64,000 bases of DNA from Vibrio halioticoli NBRC 102217 (GCF_000496695.1 NZ_BAUJ01000005.1:124001-188000), one strand, 5' to 3'. Shown: positions 17,652 through 28,141, counted from the stretch's first letter. Notes: generated from the sequence alone by a model not told the origin. Made by a program: numbers and translations.

Positions 17652-18446
17652 TTAACTAAGCAGTAAGCCATCATCTGAAAGCTCTTCACCTCGAACCTTA
17701 CTAAACATTTCAAGCAAGTCAGGCACTCCCATATTTGCTCGTTGCTCTCCTGCCACATCCAAGACTATCTCTCCTTGGTGCAACATCACAGTGCGATCGC
17801 CACAGGCTAAAGCGTCCTTCATTGAGTGCGTCACCATCATTGCGGTGAGATTAAACTCTTTGACTACCGTCTTAGTCAAATCAATCACAAATGCCGCCAT
17901 GCGCGGATCAAGCGCGGCAGTATGCTCATCAAGCAGCAGCAGTTTACTGTCCGATAGAGTTGCCATAACCAAGCTCACTGCCTGTCTTTGACCGCCTGAA
18001 AGTAGCCCAATGCTATCACCAAGCCTGTCCTCTAAACCTAAGCCCAAAATGGCGATGCGATCTTGAAAGAGTTTTCGGCGTTTACTCGACAGCGCTAAAT
18101 TCCAACCTCGACGATGCCCACGGCGATACGCCAATGCCATATTTTCTTCGATAGTCAGATCGCCACAAGTGCCAGCTAAAGGGTCTTGAAACACGCGCGC
18201 ACATAAACTGGCTCTTTGATCGACACTGCGACGAGTGACATCAAGGTTGTCGATAATAACGCTACCGCCAACCATAGGTGTCTCCCCCGTCACCGATCCC
18301 AAAAGGGTTGATTTACCGGCCCCATTAGAGCCAATTACGGTCAAAAACTCATGTTCTGGCACCACAAGATCCACGCCGCGCAGAGCTCTATTTTCTAAGA
18401 TAGTGCCCGGATTAAAAGTGACCTGAATATTTTTTAACTCAATCAT
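17652..18446 (-). CDS. ABC transporter ATP-binding protein (amino-acid/TrpXYZ-like importer)
   Basis: The 264-residue nucleotide-binding subunit has Walker A GSNGAGKST, signature LSGGQRQAVSLVMA, Walker B LLLLDEHTAAL and the H-loop MMVTHSMKDAL. It overlaps the permease gene by four bases (ATGA), so they are translationally coupled. With the permease and an ABC_sub_bind-type binding protein upstream it forms an importer of the class annotated in Gram-positives as TrpXYZ (tryptophan or tyrosine). The ligand is not proven here. Confidence 0.92.
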   Translation of the reverse strand: MIELKNIQVTFNPGTILENRALRGVDLVVPEHEFLTVIGSNGAGKSTLLGSVTGETPMVGGSVIIDNLDVTRRSVDQRASLCARVFQDPLAGTCGDLTIEENMALAYRRGHRRGWNLALSSKRRKLFQDRIAILGLGLEDRLGDSIGLLSGGQRQAVSLVMATLSDSKLLLLDEHTAALDPRMAAFVIDLTKTVVKEFNLTAMMVTHSMKDALACGDRTVMLHQGEIVLDVAGEQRANMGVPDLLEMFSKVRGEELSDDGLLLS

Positions 18447-19360
18447 GCCACTTCCTTATCACTGCGTGCTTGTTGAAGTTGTTGCTTAGCTTTGTATTTG
18501 GCTTTCATCTTAGGAGCAATTAATGCCACTGCCACCAAAATAGCAGTCACTAAGTTCAGATCGGACGCTTGCAGACCAAACATTCCTGAACTTAACGCAA
18601 ACGCCACCGCCAATCGATATAGCACAGAGCCAACAATTACCGCCGCCACTGCCACCCAGATTTTACGTCCAGGGATTAATGTTTGCCCTAAGATTACCGC
18701 TGCTAAACCTACGACTATGGTACCTACGCCGGATGTCACATCAGCAAAGCTATTGGTTTGCGCAAACAAAGCGCCGGCAAAGCCAACCAAACCATTGGAT
18801 AATGCCAAACCAAAATAAGTATAAAACGAAGTGCTTCCACCTTGAGCTCGCACCATACGCGCATTTACGCCAGTTGCTCGTAATCCAAGCCCAAAATCAC
18901 TATTGAGTAAACGCACAATAAAAAACGCCGCTAGCAATACTAAGATGCCCACTACTATAGGGCGCACTAGCATAGGGTCACCAACGCTCTCAAATGGCGT
19001 CAAAATAGTCTCTTCACCGAGCAAAGCGATGTTAGGTCTGCCCATAATGCGGATATTAATAGAGAAAGCGGCAATCATAGTAAGAATGGACGCCAGCAAG
19101 TGTAAAATACCGCAACGCACCGCTAGAAAAGCCGTCACCCACCCAGTAACACCGCCCGCAACAATGGCCATACCGGTTGCTAGCCAAGGGTTTACTCCAG
19201 CAACAATAGCGGTTGCCGCCACCGCAGCTCCCATTGGAAAAGAGCCATCAACACTCAGATCAGGGAAATCTAAAACGCGGAAAGTCAGGTAAACGCCCAG
19301 TGCGACAAGGCCATAGACTAAGCCCAACTCTAGCGCCCCAAAAAATGCAAAAGCAGACAT
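18443..19360 (-). CDS. ABC transporter permease (BPD_transp_2 type)
   Basis: This is an integral membrane subunit of 305 residues with around nine hydrophobic segments, of the LivH/RbsC-like permease class. The N terminus MSAFAFFGALELGLVYGLVA follows a GAGGAG ribosome-binding site, which decides the ATG at 19360 over one eight codons upstream. SYFRVLDFPDLS-type text seen here (YLTFRVLDFPDLSVDGSFPM) is typical of permeases paired with ABC_sub_bind proteins. It lies between the binding protein and ATPase genes. Confidence 0.92.
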   Translation of the reverse strand: MSAFAFFGALELGLVYGLVALGVYLTFRVLDFPDLSVDGSFPMGAAVAATAIVAGVNPWLATGMAIVAGGVTGWVTAFLAVRCGILHLLASILTMIAAFSINIRIMGRPNIALLGEETILTPFESVGDPMLVRPIVVGILVLLAAFFIVRLLNSDFGLGLRATGVNARMVRAQGGSTSFYTYFGLALSNGLVGFAGALFAQTNSFADVTSGVGTIVVGLAAVILGQTLIPGRKIWVAVAAVIVGSVLYRLAVAFALSSGMFGLQASDLNLVTAILVAVALIAPKMKAKYKAKQQLQQARSDKEVA

Positions 19361-19423
19361 ACATACTCCTCTGCCAAATACCAAAAATAAATGTTCTTAC
19401 AAATACATACCGTAAAACTAAAA

Positions 19424-19443
19424 GCCAGCCGATTAAGGCTGGC
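19424..19443 (-). terminator. Hairpin between binding-protein and permease genes
   Basis: GCCAGCC (19424-19430) pairs with GGCTGGC (19437-19443). On the minus strand CTTTTAGTTTTA follows. It lies directly after the binding-protein stop and probably cuts down transcription of the membrane subunits relative to the abundant binding protein. Confidence 0.6.
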
Positions 19444-19451
19444 CCATTTAT

Positions 19452-20417
19452 TTAGTTAACTTCGGTCGCGCGTGCCACGACAGACTGAGGGATAGTAATT
19501 CCGAGCTTTTTCGCAGCCGTTTCACTAATGGCCAGATCAGAACCTTGAGCGATTTTAACGTCCAGAGAACCCGGTTGCTTACCGTCTAAAATAGCCGCTA
19601 CATAATCTGCGGTTTGCACGCCGACTTGGTAGTAGTCAAACCCTAGGCTAGCAATTGCGCCTTTTTTCACATAGGAAGTTGCGCCACCAAATACCGGTTT
19701 CTTCGCCTGATTTGCCGCAACTAACATGCCTTCTATAGCACTGGCTACGGTATTGTCGGTAGGTGCGTAAATCACATCAGCCTTAGACACGATAGCTTGA
19801 GTTGCCGAGAGTACATCCGCACTTTTTAGCGCTGTAGACTCAACCACCATTAAGCCTTTTTCTTTGGCTGCCACTTTTAATAGCTCAACAAGGCTCACCG
19901 CGTTGGCTTCACCTGGGTTGTACACCACACCAATGGTTTTTGCGTTTGGTAGGATTTCTTTAATCAGATCGACGTGCTGAGCAACCGGTGATAAGTCAGA
20001 TAAACCCGTTACGTTTTTGCCCGGCTGTTCTAACTGAGAAACCAGTTTTGCGCCAACAGGGTCAGTCACTGCCGTAAACACCACTGGAATGTCACGAGTA
20101 GCAGAAACCAATGCTTGTGCGGTTGGCGTTGCGATGCCCACTAATACATCTGGATTTTCACCGACAAATTGACGTGCTATTTGCACCGCAATCGCAGGGT
20201 TACCTTGCGCGGTTTTGTAATCAAACTCTAGATTTTTACCTTCTTCGTAGCCTTTTGCTTTTAAGCCATCTAGCAGACCTTGACGCGTGGCATCCAAAGC
20301 TGGGTGCTCAACAATTTGCGATACGGCTACTTTGGCTGTTTTTGCCATGACACTGGCACTTGATAGCAAGGTTGCACCCACCAGACAGGCGGTAACAATC
20401 ATCTTATTTACTTTCAT
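19452..20417 (-). CDS. ABC transporter substrate-binding protein (ABC_sub_bind family)
   Basis: This periplasmic binding protein of 321 residues has the signal peptide MKVNKMIVTACLVGATLLSS, with cleavage likely after VMA. The ATG at 20417 follows AAGGAG and is preferred to one seven codons upstream. The mature protein begins KTAKVAVSQIVEHPALDATR and carries GIATPTAQALVSATRDIPVV, matching the ABC_sub_bind family (PF04392). Members bind aromatic amino acids in some bacteria. It is first in the operon. A palindrome in its leader at 20509-20528 may be an operator. Confidence 0.9.
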   Translation of the reverse strand: MKVNKMIVTACLVGATLLSSASVMAKTAKVAVSQIVEHPALDATRQGLLDGLKAKGYEEGKNLEFDYKTAQGNPAIAVQIARQFVGENPDVLVGIATPTAQALVSATRDIPVVFTAVTDPVGAKLVSQLEQPGKNVTGLSDLSPVAQHVDLIKEILPNAKTIGVVYNPGEANAVSLVELLKVAAKEKGLMVVESTALKSADVLSATQAIVSKADVIYAPTDNTVASAIEGMLVAANQAKKPVFGGATSYVKKGAIASLGFDYYQVGVQTADYVAAILDGKQPGSLDVKIAQGSDLAISETAAKKLGITIPQSVVARATEVN

Positions 20418-20738
20418 ATTCACTCCTTGATTCAGCAAACAAAGCTGAGTTTGACATCCATTTCTGTACTTAAGTCATATCCATCATTCAATTCCATGAC
20501 AGACTAAAAAGTGAAACTGGTTTCACTTAAAACTCTAGAGATCCATTATTACCAGTATGAGATGTAAAATAAAAGTAAAGAATGTGATTTATCTCTCGTA
20601 TTTATCAGGATGTTAAAGAAATGTCACAAAAGGGAATGTAACGGCAGATTAAAGATTTAGTGCGAGGGAAATCATTGAACGTAACCTCGAGGGATTACGT
20701 TCATTTAACAAAATGGTAGGAGCGAGGAGTAAAAGGAA
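20418..20738. other. Upstream region of the ABC importer operon
   Basis: These 321 bases hold the promoter of the importer operon on the minus strand and lie beyond the end of yfbV. The visible element is the palindrome at 20509-20528. No gene is seen. Confidence 0.45.
20509..20528. promoter_or_regulatory. Palindrome in the leader of the ABC importer
   Basis: AAGTGAAAC (20509-20517) is the exact reverse complement of GTTTCACTT (20520-20528), with two bases between. On the minus strand it is followed by TTTAG. It may be a repressor site or a short terminator in the leader; sequence cannot decide between these. Confidence 0.45.
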
Positions 20739-21191
20739 TTAAAACCAGCGTTCTAGAACGGTTTTATCTAACTGTCTAAAGGCTCTATTTAACAGTTGTG
20801 CGAGCTCTTTATAGCGAGGCTTAGCTTTAGGCGGTTCAAGCAAGGTGCCAGAATCTAAGATTTTTTGATGAATTTCACGATACCAATTGGCTAAACTCGG
20901 CGGCAAAAGTGTGTTTGAACGCGTGCCTAACCACCAAAAGCCTTGAATAGGTAAACTAATCGCAAACAGTGCCACCACAATAGCTTGCGGTAAGCCGGAT
21001 CCATTATGAAAAGTAAATTGAGTTAATACGCTGATAGCCGCAACTGCAGGCATCACTCGAATACCAAATCGAGTCGCCGTAATTACGCGATGCTCTGGGA
21101 ACATAGGCGAGAGTTCTTTTCTCATCGGCCACAGATCCATGTACATCTGCCCATCTCTCAATCTATGAAACATTCCAATCTTTCCAACCAT
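20739..21191 (-). CDS. yfbV: UPF0208 inner-membrane protein YfbV
   Basis: The 150-residue protein of the UPF0208/YfbV family has two hydrophobic segments after a [20 protein letters not shown] stretch and ends [15 protein letters not shown], both family signatures. E. coli YfbV has been linked to insulation of the Ter region from MatP. The start at 21191 ([14 protein letters not shown]) aligns with other Vibrio members; a longer frame upstream would add an implausible hydrophobic stretch. It is divergent from ackA, the usual gene order. Confidence 0.9.
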   Translation of the reverse strand: MVGKIGMFHRLRDGQMYMDLWPMRKELSPMFPEHRVITATRFGIRVMPAVAAISVLTQFTFHNGSGLPQAIVVALFAISLPIQGFWWLGTRSNTLLPPSLANWYREIHQKILDSGTLLEPPKAKPRYKELAQLLNRAFRQLDKTVLERWF

Positions 21192-21518
21192 GACTAAATC
21201 GCTAAAAATTATTTTAAAAATTAAAAAATAAACATAAAAAATTGATAAATGATAAAGTAATTTCAATTTTTTTTGTTATATTTGCCTATTATCGCTATCC
21301 TTGTCAGCGTCTCATCTATAGCTTCGCCTTTAACTACATATTAGGCGAGAGAGAGGCCAGTTAGCAAGGATTGAAAACGTATCCTGAAAGGTAATACGGT
21401 CAACAAAGGGAAATTGTTGCAATTGAAACTGAGTAGCATCCTACATCGAATATGTGACTACTCATAATGACTAAATTCATTCTTTCTGAAGAAATCAGAT
21501 GAAATACAGGAAACAAAC
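21192..21518. other. yfbV-ackA divergent control region
   Basis: These 327 bases hold the promoters for yfbV and ackA. The ackA leader is about 100-200 bases. ATACAGGAAACAAAC precedes the ackA ATG and serves as its ribosome-binding site. No gene is seen. Confidence 0.45.
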
Positions 21519-22715
21519 ATGTCAAAGCTAGTTTTAGTTTTAAACTGCGGTAGTTCTTCTCTTAAATTCGCCATCGTTGACGCGGACAACGGTGAAGAGC
21601 ATCTTACTGGTCTTGCAGAGTGCCTGCACCTTCCTGAAGCACGTATTAAGTGGAAATTGGACGGCAAACACGAAGCAGCACTAGGTAATGGTGCAGCACA
21701 CGATGAAGCTTTAACTTTTATCGTAGACACTATCCTAGCTTCTAAACCTGAACTATCAGAGCAGCTTGGTGCTGTTGGCCACCGTGTTGTTCACGGCGGT
21801 GAAAAATTCACTGAATCAATGCTAGTAACTGAAGACGTCGTTACAGGTATCGAAGACTGTGCAGCTCTAGCGCCTCTTCACAACCCTGCCGCTATCGTTG
21901 GTATTAAAGCAGCGCAAAAAGCATTCCCTGCTCTACCAATGTCAGTTGTATTTGATACTGCTTTCCACCAAACAATGCCTCAAGAAGCGTACCTATACGC
22001 GCTTCCGTACAGCCTATATAAAGAGCACAGCATCCGTCGTTACGGCATGCACGGTACTTCTCACCTATTTATTGCTCGCGAAACAGCTAAGCAACTAGGT
22101 AAGCCGGAAAGCGAACTAAACATCATCAACTGTCACTTAGGTAACGGTGCTTCTGTTTGTGCAATTAAAAACGGTAAGTGTGTAGATACTTCTATGGGTC
22201 TTACTCCTCTAGAAGGTCTAGTAATGGGTACTCGTTGTGGTGACATCGACCCAGCTGTTATCTTCCACCTACATGACTCTCTAGGTTACACAGTGGATCA
22301 AATCAACACTATGCTAACTAAAGAGTCTGGCCTACAAGGTCTAACAGAAGTAACTTCTGATTGTCGTTTCGTTGAAGACAACTACGGCAAGAAAGAAGAA
22401 GCAACTCGTGCGATGGACGTATTCTGTCACCGCCTAGCGAAATACGTTGCCGGTTACACAGCAACGCTAGAAGGTCGTCTAGACGCTATCGTATTCACTG
22501 GTGGTATCGGTGAAAACTCTGCTCCTATTCGTGAGATGGTTCTAAACCGTCTTGGCATTTTCGGCATTCAAGTCGACAGTGAAGCAAACCTTAAAGCACG
22601 CTTCGGTGGCGAAGGTACTATCACTGCTACTGACAGCCGCATCCCAGCAATGGTTATCTCTACTAACGAAGAGCTAGTTATTGCAGAAGACACAGCACGT
22701 TTAGCTGGTCTTTAA
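21519..22715 (+). CDS. ackA: Acetate kinase
   Basis: AckA interconverts acetyl phosphate plus ADP with acetate plus ATP in overflow metabolism. The 398 residues match the usual length of about 400. Family motifs are seen: [17 protein letters not shown] at the N terminus, [31 protein letters not shown] and FTGGIGENS. The codon choice is strongly restricted (repeated use of a few preferred codons), consistent with high expression. It is followed by a hairpin and then pta. Confidence 0.98.
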   Translation: MSKLVLVLNCGSSSLKFAIVDADNGEEHLTGLAECLHLPEARIKWKLDGKHEAALGNGAAHDEALTFIVDTILASKPELSEQLGAVGHRVVHGGEKFTESMLVTEDVVTGIEDCAALAPLHNPAAIVGIKAAQKAFPALPMSVVFDTAFHQTMPQEAYLYALPYSLYKEHSIRRYGMHGTSHLFIARETAKQLGKPESELNIINCHLGNGASVCAIKNGKCVDTSMGLTPLEGLVMGTRCGDIDPAVIFHLHDSLGYTVDQINTMLTKESGLQGLTEVTSDCRFVEDNYGKKEEATRAMDVFCHRLAKYVAGYTATLEGRLDAIVFTGGIGENSAPIREMVLNRLGIFGIQVDSEANLKARFGGEGTITATDSRIPAMVISTNEELVIAEDTARLAGL

Positions 22716-22721
22716 TTAATT

Positions 22722-22751
22722 AAACAGGTGAGGATTTCCTCACCTGTTTAC
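22722..22751 (+). terminator. Terminator between ackA and pta
   Basis: AAACAGGTGAGGA (22722-22734) pairs perfectly with TCCTCACCTGTTT (22737-22749), around a very short loop. A short T-rich stretch follows. It is likely a partial terminator, leaving some read-through into pta. Confidence 0.7.
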
Positions 22752-22810
22752 TTTTGGTTCAGCTGTTCCCCCAGCTGAGACTTTTTCATACATTTCGAGG
22801 TCTTCAGACT

Positions 22811-24943
22811 ATGTCTCGTACCATTATGCTTGTCCCAATTAGCGCCGGTGTTGGTCTTACTAGTGTTAGCATGGGCGTTATTCGCGCTATGGAGCGCAAA
22901 GGTGTAAACGTTTCGTTTTACAAACCTATCGCTCAGCCACGTACTGGTGGCAACCAACCAGATCTAACATCTACTATTCTTAAATCAAACAACGATATTA
23001 AGATTGGTACTCCAACGCCAATGGACGAAGCGCAAGCGCTTATCCGTAACGAGCAAACTGACGTTTTGCTAGAAACAATCGTTGAGCGTTTCAACCAAAT
23101 TAACGATGCAGATGTGACCCTGATTGAAGGTCTTGTTCCTACTCGTAAGCACCCGTTTGCTAACCAAGTGAACGAAGAAATTGCTAAAACTCTTGGCGCT
23201 GAGATCGTGTTTGTTGCTACTCCAGGCACTTACAACCCATCTCAACTTAAAGAGCGTATCGAAGTGGCAGTATCTAACTTCGGTGGCAAGAAAAACAAAA
23301 ACATCTCTGGCGTTATCATCAACAAACTTAACGCTCCTGTGGATGAAGCTGGCCGTACTCGCCCTGACCTATCTGAAATCTTTGATGATTCTGATGCGGC
23401 TCAACAAGCGAATATCCAAGCAATGGAAATCTTCAACACTAGCCCAGTACGCGTACTAGGTTGTGTGCCTTGGAGTGTAGAGCTTATCGCTACTCGTGCT
23501 ATCGATATGGCTAAACACCTAAACGCTGATATCATCAACGAAGGCGAAATTTCTAGCCGTCGTATTAAGAGCATCACTTTCTGTGCACGCTCTCTACCAA
23601 ACATGATTGAGCACTTCAAACCAGGTTCACTGCTTGTTACTTCAGCAGACCGTCCAGATGTAATCGTAGCAGCAGCTCTTGCAGCAATGAACGGCGTTGA
23701 AATTGGTGCAATCCTATTGACTGGCGGTTATGACATCCCTGAAGAAATTCGTGGTCTATGTCAGCCAGCATTTGAATCAGGTCTACCTATCTTCAAAGCG
23801 CAAGGTAACACTTGGCAGACTTCTCTGAACCTACAAAGCTTCAGCGTTGAAGTACCAGCCGATGATAAAGAGCGTATCGAGTTCGTTAACGAACACGTTG
23901 CAAGCCACATCGATGGTCCTTGGATTGATACTCTAACTGAAGGTGTTGTTGCATCTCGTCGTCTAAGCCCACCAGCGTTCCGTTACCAGCTAACTGAATT
24001 TGCTCGTCGTGCTAACAAGCGTATCGTTCTTCCAGAAGGTGATGAGCCACGTACAGTTAAAGCTGCGGCTATCTGTGCTGAGCGCGGTATCGCTAACTGT
24101 GTACTTCTTGGTAACCCTGACGAAATCCGTCGCGTTGCAGCACAACAAGGTGTTGAGCTAGGCGCTGGCGTTGAAATCATCGATTCTGATGCAGTACGTG
24201 AAAACTACGTTGCACGTCTTGTAGAGCTTCGCTCTAAGAAAGGCATGACTGAAGTTGTTGCTCGTGAGAAGCTACAAGATTCAGTATTCCTAGGTACTAT
24301 GATGCTTGAGAATGGCGAAGTAGACGGTCTTGTTTCTGGTGCAGTTCACACTACAGCAAACACTATCGTTCCTCCGTTCCAAATCATCAAGACTGCACCT
24401 GATGCGTCTATCGTTTCTTCAATCTTCTTCATGCTTCTGCCTGATCAAGTATTGGTATACGGTGACTGTGCAATCAACCCAGATCCAACAGCAGAGCAAT
24501 TGGCTGAAATCGCTATCCAATCTGCAGATTCTGCAGCGGCATTCGGTATCGACCCTCGTGTTGCTATGATTTCTTACTCTACTGGTGAGTCAGGTAAAGG
24601 CGCAGACGTAGATAAAGTACGTGAAGCAACTAAACTTGCTCAAGAGAAACGTCCTGATCTAGTGATCGACGGTCCTCTACAGTACGATGCAGCAATCATG
24701 GAGAACGTAGCAGCTTCTAAAGCACCTAACTCTCCTGTAGCAGGTAAAGCGACTGTATTTGTATTCCCAGACCTAAACACTGGTAACACAACTTACAAAG
24801 CGGTACAGCGTTCAGCAGACCTAGTATCTATCGGTCCAATGCTGCAAGGCATGCGCAAACCTGTAAATGACTTGTCTCGTGGCGCACTAGTAGACGATAT
24901 CGTTTACACAGTTGCTCTAACAGCAATTCAAGCAACTCAATAA
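22811..24943 (+). CDS. pta: Phosphate acetyltransferase (long, multidomain form)
   Basis: Pta converts acetyl-CoA and phosphate to acetyl phosphate and CoA. The ATG at 22811 ([20 protein letters not shown]) is the family start and yields 710 residues, matching the long enterobacterial/Vibrio form. That form has an N-terminal BioD-like P-loop domain, a central DRTGG domain ([19 protein letters not shown]) and the C-terminal catalytic domain ([19 protein letters not shown] through [17 protein letters not shown]). An in-frame start at 22754 would lie within the terminator region. Codon use is biased as in ackA. Confidence 0.97.
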   Translation: MSRTIMLVPISAGVGLTSVSMGVIRAMERKGVNVSFYKPIAQPRTGGNQPDLTSTILKSNNDIKIGTPTPMDEAQALIRNEQTDVLLETIVERFNQINDADVTLIEGLVPTRKHPFANQVNEEIAKTLGAEIVFVATPGTYNPSQLKERIEVAVSNFGGKKNKNISGVIINKLNAPVDEAGRTRPDLSEIFDDSDAAQQANIQAMEIFNTSPVRVLGCVPWSVELIATRAIDMAKHLNADIINEGEISSRRIKSITFCARSLPNMIEHFKPGSLLVTSADRPDVIVAAALAAMNGVEIGAILLTGGYDIPEEIRGLCQPAFESGLPIFKAQGNTWQTSLNLQSFSVEVPADDKERIEFVNEHVASHIDGPWIDTLTEGVVASRRLSPPAFRYQLTEFARRANKRIVLPEGDEPRTVKAAAICAERGIANCVLLGNPDEIRRVAAQQGVELGAGVEIIDSDAVRENYVARLVELRSKKGMTEVVAREKLQDSVFLGTMMLENGEVDGLVSGAVHTTANTIVPPFQIIKTAPDASIVSSIFFMLLPDQVLVYGDCAINPDPTAEQLAEIAIQSADSAAAFGIDPRVAMISYSTGESGKGADVDKVREATKLAQEKRPDLVIDGPLQYDAAIMENVAASKAPNSPVAGKATVFVFPDLNTGNTTYKAVQRSADLVSIGPMLQGMRKPVNDLSRGALVDDIVYTVALTAIQATQ

Positions 24944-24969
24944 TCGTTGCTCACTAACTAAAATGACAA

Positions 24970-25002
24970 AGGCCGGTATTTTTAAATACCGGCCTTTTTT
25001 TA
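24970..25002 (+). terminator. pta terminator
   Basis: AAAGGCCGGTATT and AATACCGGCCTTT pair around a short A/T loop and are followed by seven Ts. It is a strong rho-independent terminator shortly after the pta stop. Confidence 0.9.
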
Positions 25003-25047
25003 TCTGTTGCGCTACACAAATAATGATATAAGCAATCGTAATAATTA

Positions 25048-25209
25048 ATACCAATCACACTAAGTAAGTGATCAGAACTAGCGCAGGAAAAATGCTCGAG
25101 AACAAGGCAGAATTTTTCGATAAGTAGTTATTCTACAATCAAAAATTCTAACGCCGTTATCGAGCATTTTAACAAGCTAGAATGATCAGTTATTTAGTAC
25201 GATTGGTAT
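25048..25209. repeat. 162-bp palindromic repeat, copy 2 (MITE-like)
   Basis: It has the same boundaries (ATACCAATC to GATTGGTAT) and length as copy 1 at 8808-8969, with three base differences. The two long arms pair along most of their length. It lies between the pta terminator and the end of the ykgJ-like gene. The right boundary is five bases from that gene's stop codon, so it probably serves as the 3' end of that transcript. Confidence 0.9.
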
Positions 25210-25214
25210 AACGT

Positions 25215-25523
25215 CTAATTACGAGTTTCCCATTCGTTACGACACTCATAAGAACCCATTTCAAATTCTCGACAAATCCAAGGGCGATTTTCATAAATCG
25301 TGCACAACATAGTGTCCCTATCTACCGCTGAGCACCACCCATCCTCTAGACGTAACATGGTTTCCCCGCCCCATTTATCGGTAGCAATATGTTCTTCTGG
25401 GACTCCGGTATCAGTGATGATCATCACTTCTAAACGGCAACAACTGGCACAGCAAGTACTGCACGCCACTTTAGGTTCGTTCACCTGTTTTTCAGAGATT
25501 TGTTTGATTGGGATGTTAGTCAT
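25215..25523 (-). CDS. YkgJ-family cysteine-cluster protein
   Basis: The 102-residue protein has many conserved cysteines: CSTCCASCC at residues 21-29, then C64, C74, C84 and C94. The pattern WCSAVDRDTMLCTIYENRPWICREFEMGSYEC is typical of YkgJ-type zinc- or iron-chelating proteins (PF03692). The cellular role is not known. It is a single gene; its start is supported by the N-terminal position of the cysteine cluster. Confidence 0.88.
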   Translation of the reverse strand: MTNIPIKQISEKQVNEPKVACSTCCASCCRLEVMIITDTGVPEEHIATDKWGGETMLRLEDGWCSAVDRDTMLCTIYENRPWICREFEMGSYECRNEWETRN

Positions 25524-25600
25524 AAGGGTCTATATCAAGATAAGTGAGCATATAGTACGTCATTTACACTAAACAATATACGCTCACTAGAAGACGCGAA

Positions 25601-25623
25601 ATACCAATCGTAATAATTGATAT
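25601..25623. repeat. Partial copy of the repeat terminus
   Basis: ATACCAATCGTAATAATTGA starts with the same nine bases as the 162-bp repeat. The stretch CAATCGTAATAATT also occurs at 25033-25046, immediately left of copy 2. It looks like a remnant or terminal fragment of a related element. Confidence 0.4.
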
Positions 25624-25630
25624 ATGGGGA

Positions 25631-25873
25631 TTAAAGTCTCTTAATAAAGCCAACAATGTACAGTAGCAGTATTGCGCCAACAGTCGACACAACCAAAGAA
25701 CCAATAATGCCACCTGCGGCTAAGCCAATAGCGTTAAATACCGTTCCACCAACGACAGCACCTAAAACACCAACCACAATATTGCCAACCACGCCAAAGC
25801 CACCGCCTTTCATAAAGTTACCGGCTAACCAACCTGCAACCGCACCGATCAACAAAAATAGGATAATGTTCAT
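25631..25873 (-). CDS. GlsB/YeaQ/YmgE-family stress-response membrane protein
   Basis: This small (80 aa) glycine-rich inner-membrane protein has three hydrophobic segments. It begins MNIILFLLIGAVAGWLAGNF and continues KGGGFGVVGNIVVGVLGAVV, the pattern of the transglycosylase-associated protein family (PF04226). Family members are often induced by osmotic or acid stress. It is a single gene in a region of small stress-type genes. Confidence 0.92.
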   Translation of the reverse strand: MNIILFLLIGAVAGWLAGNFMKGGGFGVVGNIVVGVLGAVVGGTVFNAIGLAAGGIIGSLVVSTVGAILLLYIVGFIKRL

Positions 25874-26028
25874 ATACTTTGTACCTCTTACTTTTTTTAA
25901 ATATGTGCGAAGGAAAACATCGCTATTCCTCTGCCCACTGAGTGCAATAAAGTATACGTGCTGATAAGCATTTCTGTTTATTGAATTCTAATTATTCATA
26001 TCAATCAAAGTTATCGAGCAAGCAAAAA

Positions 26029-26054
26029 AAAGGCCGGAACTCAGTTCCGACCTT
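26029..26054 (-). terminator. Terminator of the Tim44-domain gene
   Basis: On the minus strand AAGGTCGGAACTGAGTTCCGGCCTT forms a stem followed by a run of eight Ts (the A-run at 26024-26031 on the given strand). Confidence 0.85.
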
Positions 26055-26081
26055 ACATTCATATTTGCTTTGCAAAAGAGA

Positions 26082-26972
26082 TTACACTTGAATACCTACA
26101 ATCAACCAAGGTGCATTTGGCTGAGTAAGATCGCGCTCAAGGTGCCAGATATCGCTGATGTCTTCTTCTACATTTTCTACTGTGTCACGGTAGCGACCCG
26201 TAAACTGTAAGCTAAGTTGCGCTTTGCTCGCGTCGTAATCGGCACGTACAATTTCAGCGTCTACATACATAACGTCAGTATGCTGTTCACCTTGCAGTGA
26301 AGCACGCTCCGATTGTAGATCATCAAACAAGCTTGTCGATACGTATTCACGAATCGTTTCTAACTCATTGTGATTCCATGCGCCTTGCAAAATACGGTAA
26401 TGTTCACGTGAACCGTTAACGAAAGCGGCATGGTCGAAACCCGGTGGATAGTTATGTGGCACATCTGAATGTGCAGAGCTACCAAAGCCAGTATTTGACG
26501 CAGCTGCGCCTGATGTTGGCTCAGTAAACGATTGTGACTCTTGCTGTCTAAATTGAGTATTGCTTGCTTGAGGGCCATTTGAATACGCAGGACGCTGCTG
26601 ATTCATACTGCCTGCTTTTGCTCCCAGCATACCGCGCAAGAATTTAAAGGCAAAAAACGCAATCAAACCGATAATAAGAATATCCATAAACTGGATACCT
26701 TCAAACGCCCCGCCAAAAAACGCCGCTAGCAGACCACCCGCAAGTAAGCCTCCCATAAGACCGCCCATTAATCCGCCTTTTCTAGTTGGATTTTGCGTGC
26801 CTTTATTGTTTAAAGAATTAGTGTTTGTTGGTTTTGCTTTCGGTGCCGGAGCCGTTTTAAAGCTCTTACCAAAAGATTTACCACCGCCAAATCGCTTTGC
26901 TTCAGTAACAGGTGCATACACCATAGCTACTGATACTAGCAATACAGCCATAATCGAAAAAATGCGTTTCAT
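26082..26972 (-). CDS. Tim44-domain (MRP-L45-like) membrane-associated protein
   Basis: The 296-residue protein has a signal or anchor segment (MKRIFSIMAVLLVSVAMVYA), a Gly/Phe-rich basic linker, two further hydrophobic segments (GGLMGGLMGGLLAGGLLAAF and IQFMDILIIGLIAFFAFKFL), a Gln/Ser-rich spacer and a C-terminal Tim44-like domain (residues about 165-296). The ATG at 26972 gives this signal-like start; an in-frame codon 24 residues upstream adds nothing recognisable. The domain suggests a protein-binding role at the inner membrane. No precise function is known. Confidence 0.85.
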   Translation of the reverse strand: MKRIFSIMAVLLVSVAMVYAPVTEAKRFGGGKSFGKSFKTAPAPKAKPTNTNSLNNKGTQNPTRKGGLMGGLMGGLLAGGLLAAFFGGAFEGIQFMDILIIGLIAFFAFKFLRGMLGAKAGSMNQQRPAYSNGPQASNTQFRQQESQSFTEPTSGAAASNTGFGSSAHSDVPHNYPPGFDHAAFVNGSREHYRILQGAWNHNELETIREYVSTSLFDDLQSERASLQGEQHTDVMYVDAEIVRADYDASKAQLSLQFTGRYRDTVENVEEDISDIWHLERDLTQPNAPWLIVGIQV

Positions 26973-27214
26973 AATCTCTCTTTGATTTTTATGAGTCAGT
27001 GCAATACTACCTATTAGCATCGAATAAATGAACAGAGTTTGCACATAGAGTTGTTAAAGTTTATTGCAATCTAGCACTGCATCACACTCTTTTTAATCAC
27101 CAGATAGCATATACAGTGTTTTCAATAGAACAATCAGTGCTAAACCCTACATTAATTATGTGTATTTAGCTTGAGATAGTTATCATAAGCGCAAATTTAA
27201 AGATTGCTAATCCT

Positions 27215-28141
27215 ATGTCGTTATTTACTAAAAAGCACATCCCATTTTTTATTGTGCTCGTCCTTTGCTTTACACCTTTATTGCAGTCTCCATCTGCATT
27301 AATTTTAGGTTTAATTTTGTCTCAACTAGGATTAGTGCCTACTCACTTACCTATCGCAAAATGGACCAAAAAATTACTGAGCTATTCTATTATCGGTTTA
27401 GGCTTTGGCATCTCTCTAGCAGAAGCCTTTAAAGCAACGTCCAATGGCATAGGTCTGATCATGACCACGATTTTCGTTACCTTACTGCTCGGTACATGGG
27501 TAGCGATTAAACTGGGCATAGATAAGAAAACCGGTTATCTCATTTCAAGTGGCACCGCTATTTGTGGCGGAAGCGCCATCGCAGCCGTATCGCCTGCTAT
27601 TAATGCTAACGCCAATCAAACGGGTTTAGCGCTTGCTACTGTCTTTATTCTTAACTCCATTGCGCTGTTTGTCTTTCCGGTGATTGGGCATGCTTTAAAT
27701 TTAGATCAGCACACTTTTGGGGTTTGGGCGGCAATTGCGATTCACGATACATCATCAGTGGTAGGCGCTGCCAGTGCTTACGGTGAAGAAGCACTGCGTA
27801 CTGCAACCACACTGAAACTGGCTCGTGCTTTGTGGATTATTCCTGTAACCATTGGCAGTGCTTGGTATTTTGGTAAAGGAAAAGAACACAAAATAAAAGT
27901 ACCGACTTTTATCTTCTTATATATTGCGGCAGTGGTTATTAGTGATTTATTGCCACAATTTGATGCGTTTTATCACATGACCTTTTCGGTGGCAAAACAA
28001 ACCTTGGTGGCTTGTTTATTTTTGATTGGTTCTGCTATTTCATTAGAGCAAGTGAAAGAGGCTGGGGTTAAACCCTTATTATTTGGTGTCGGCTTATGGT
28101 TAACAATTTCTGTCGGGACTTTATTGTGGCTTCTACATTGA
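27215..28141 (+). CDS. YeiH-family putative sulfate exporter
   Basis: The 308-residue polytopic membrane protein of the UPF0324/YeiH family (Cons_hypoth698) shows about nine hydrophobic segments and the family stretches [20 protein letters not shown] and [20 protein letters not shown]. Members are annotated as putative sulfate exporters by analogy with taurine-degradation genes; the substrate is not established. It is a single gene divergent from the Tim44-domain gene. No LysR partner is adjacent, although such a partner is common. Confidence 0.9.
   Translation: MSLFTKKHIPFFIVLVLCFTPLLQSPSALILGLILSQLGLVPTHLPIAKWTKKLLSYSIIGLGFGISLAEAFKATSNGIGLIMTTIFVTLLLGTWVAIKLGIDKKTGYLISSGTAICGGSAIAAVSPAINANANQTGLALATVFILNSIALFVFPVIGHALNLDQHTFGVWAAIAIHDTSSVVGAASAYGEEALRTATTLKLARALWIIPVTIGSAWYFGKGKEHKIKVPTFIFLYIAAVVISDLLPQFDAFYHMTFSVAKQTLVACLFLIGSAISLEQVKEAGVKPLLFGVGLWLTISVGTLLWLLH

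Noticed and set aside
18903..19292. 129-codon open frame antisense to the ABC permease gene
   Set aside because: It is fully covered by a clear membrane-protein gene; the product has no signal or domain and arises from codon bias.
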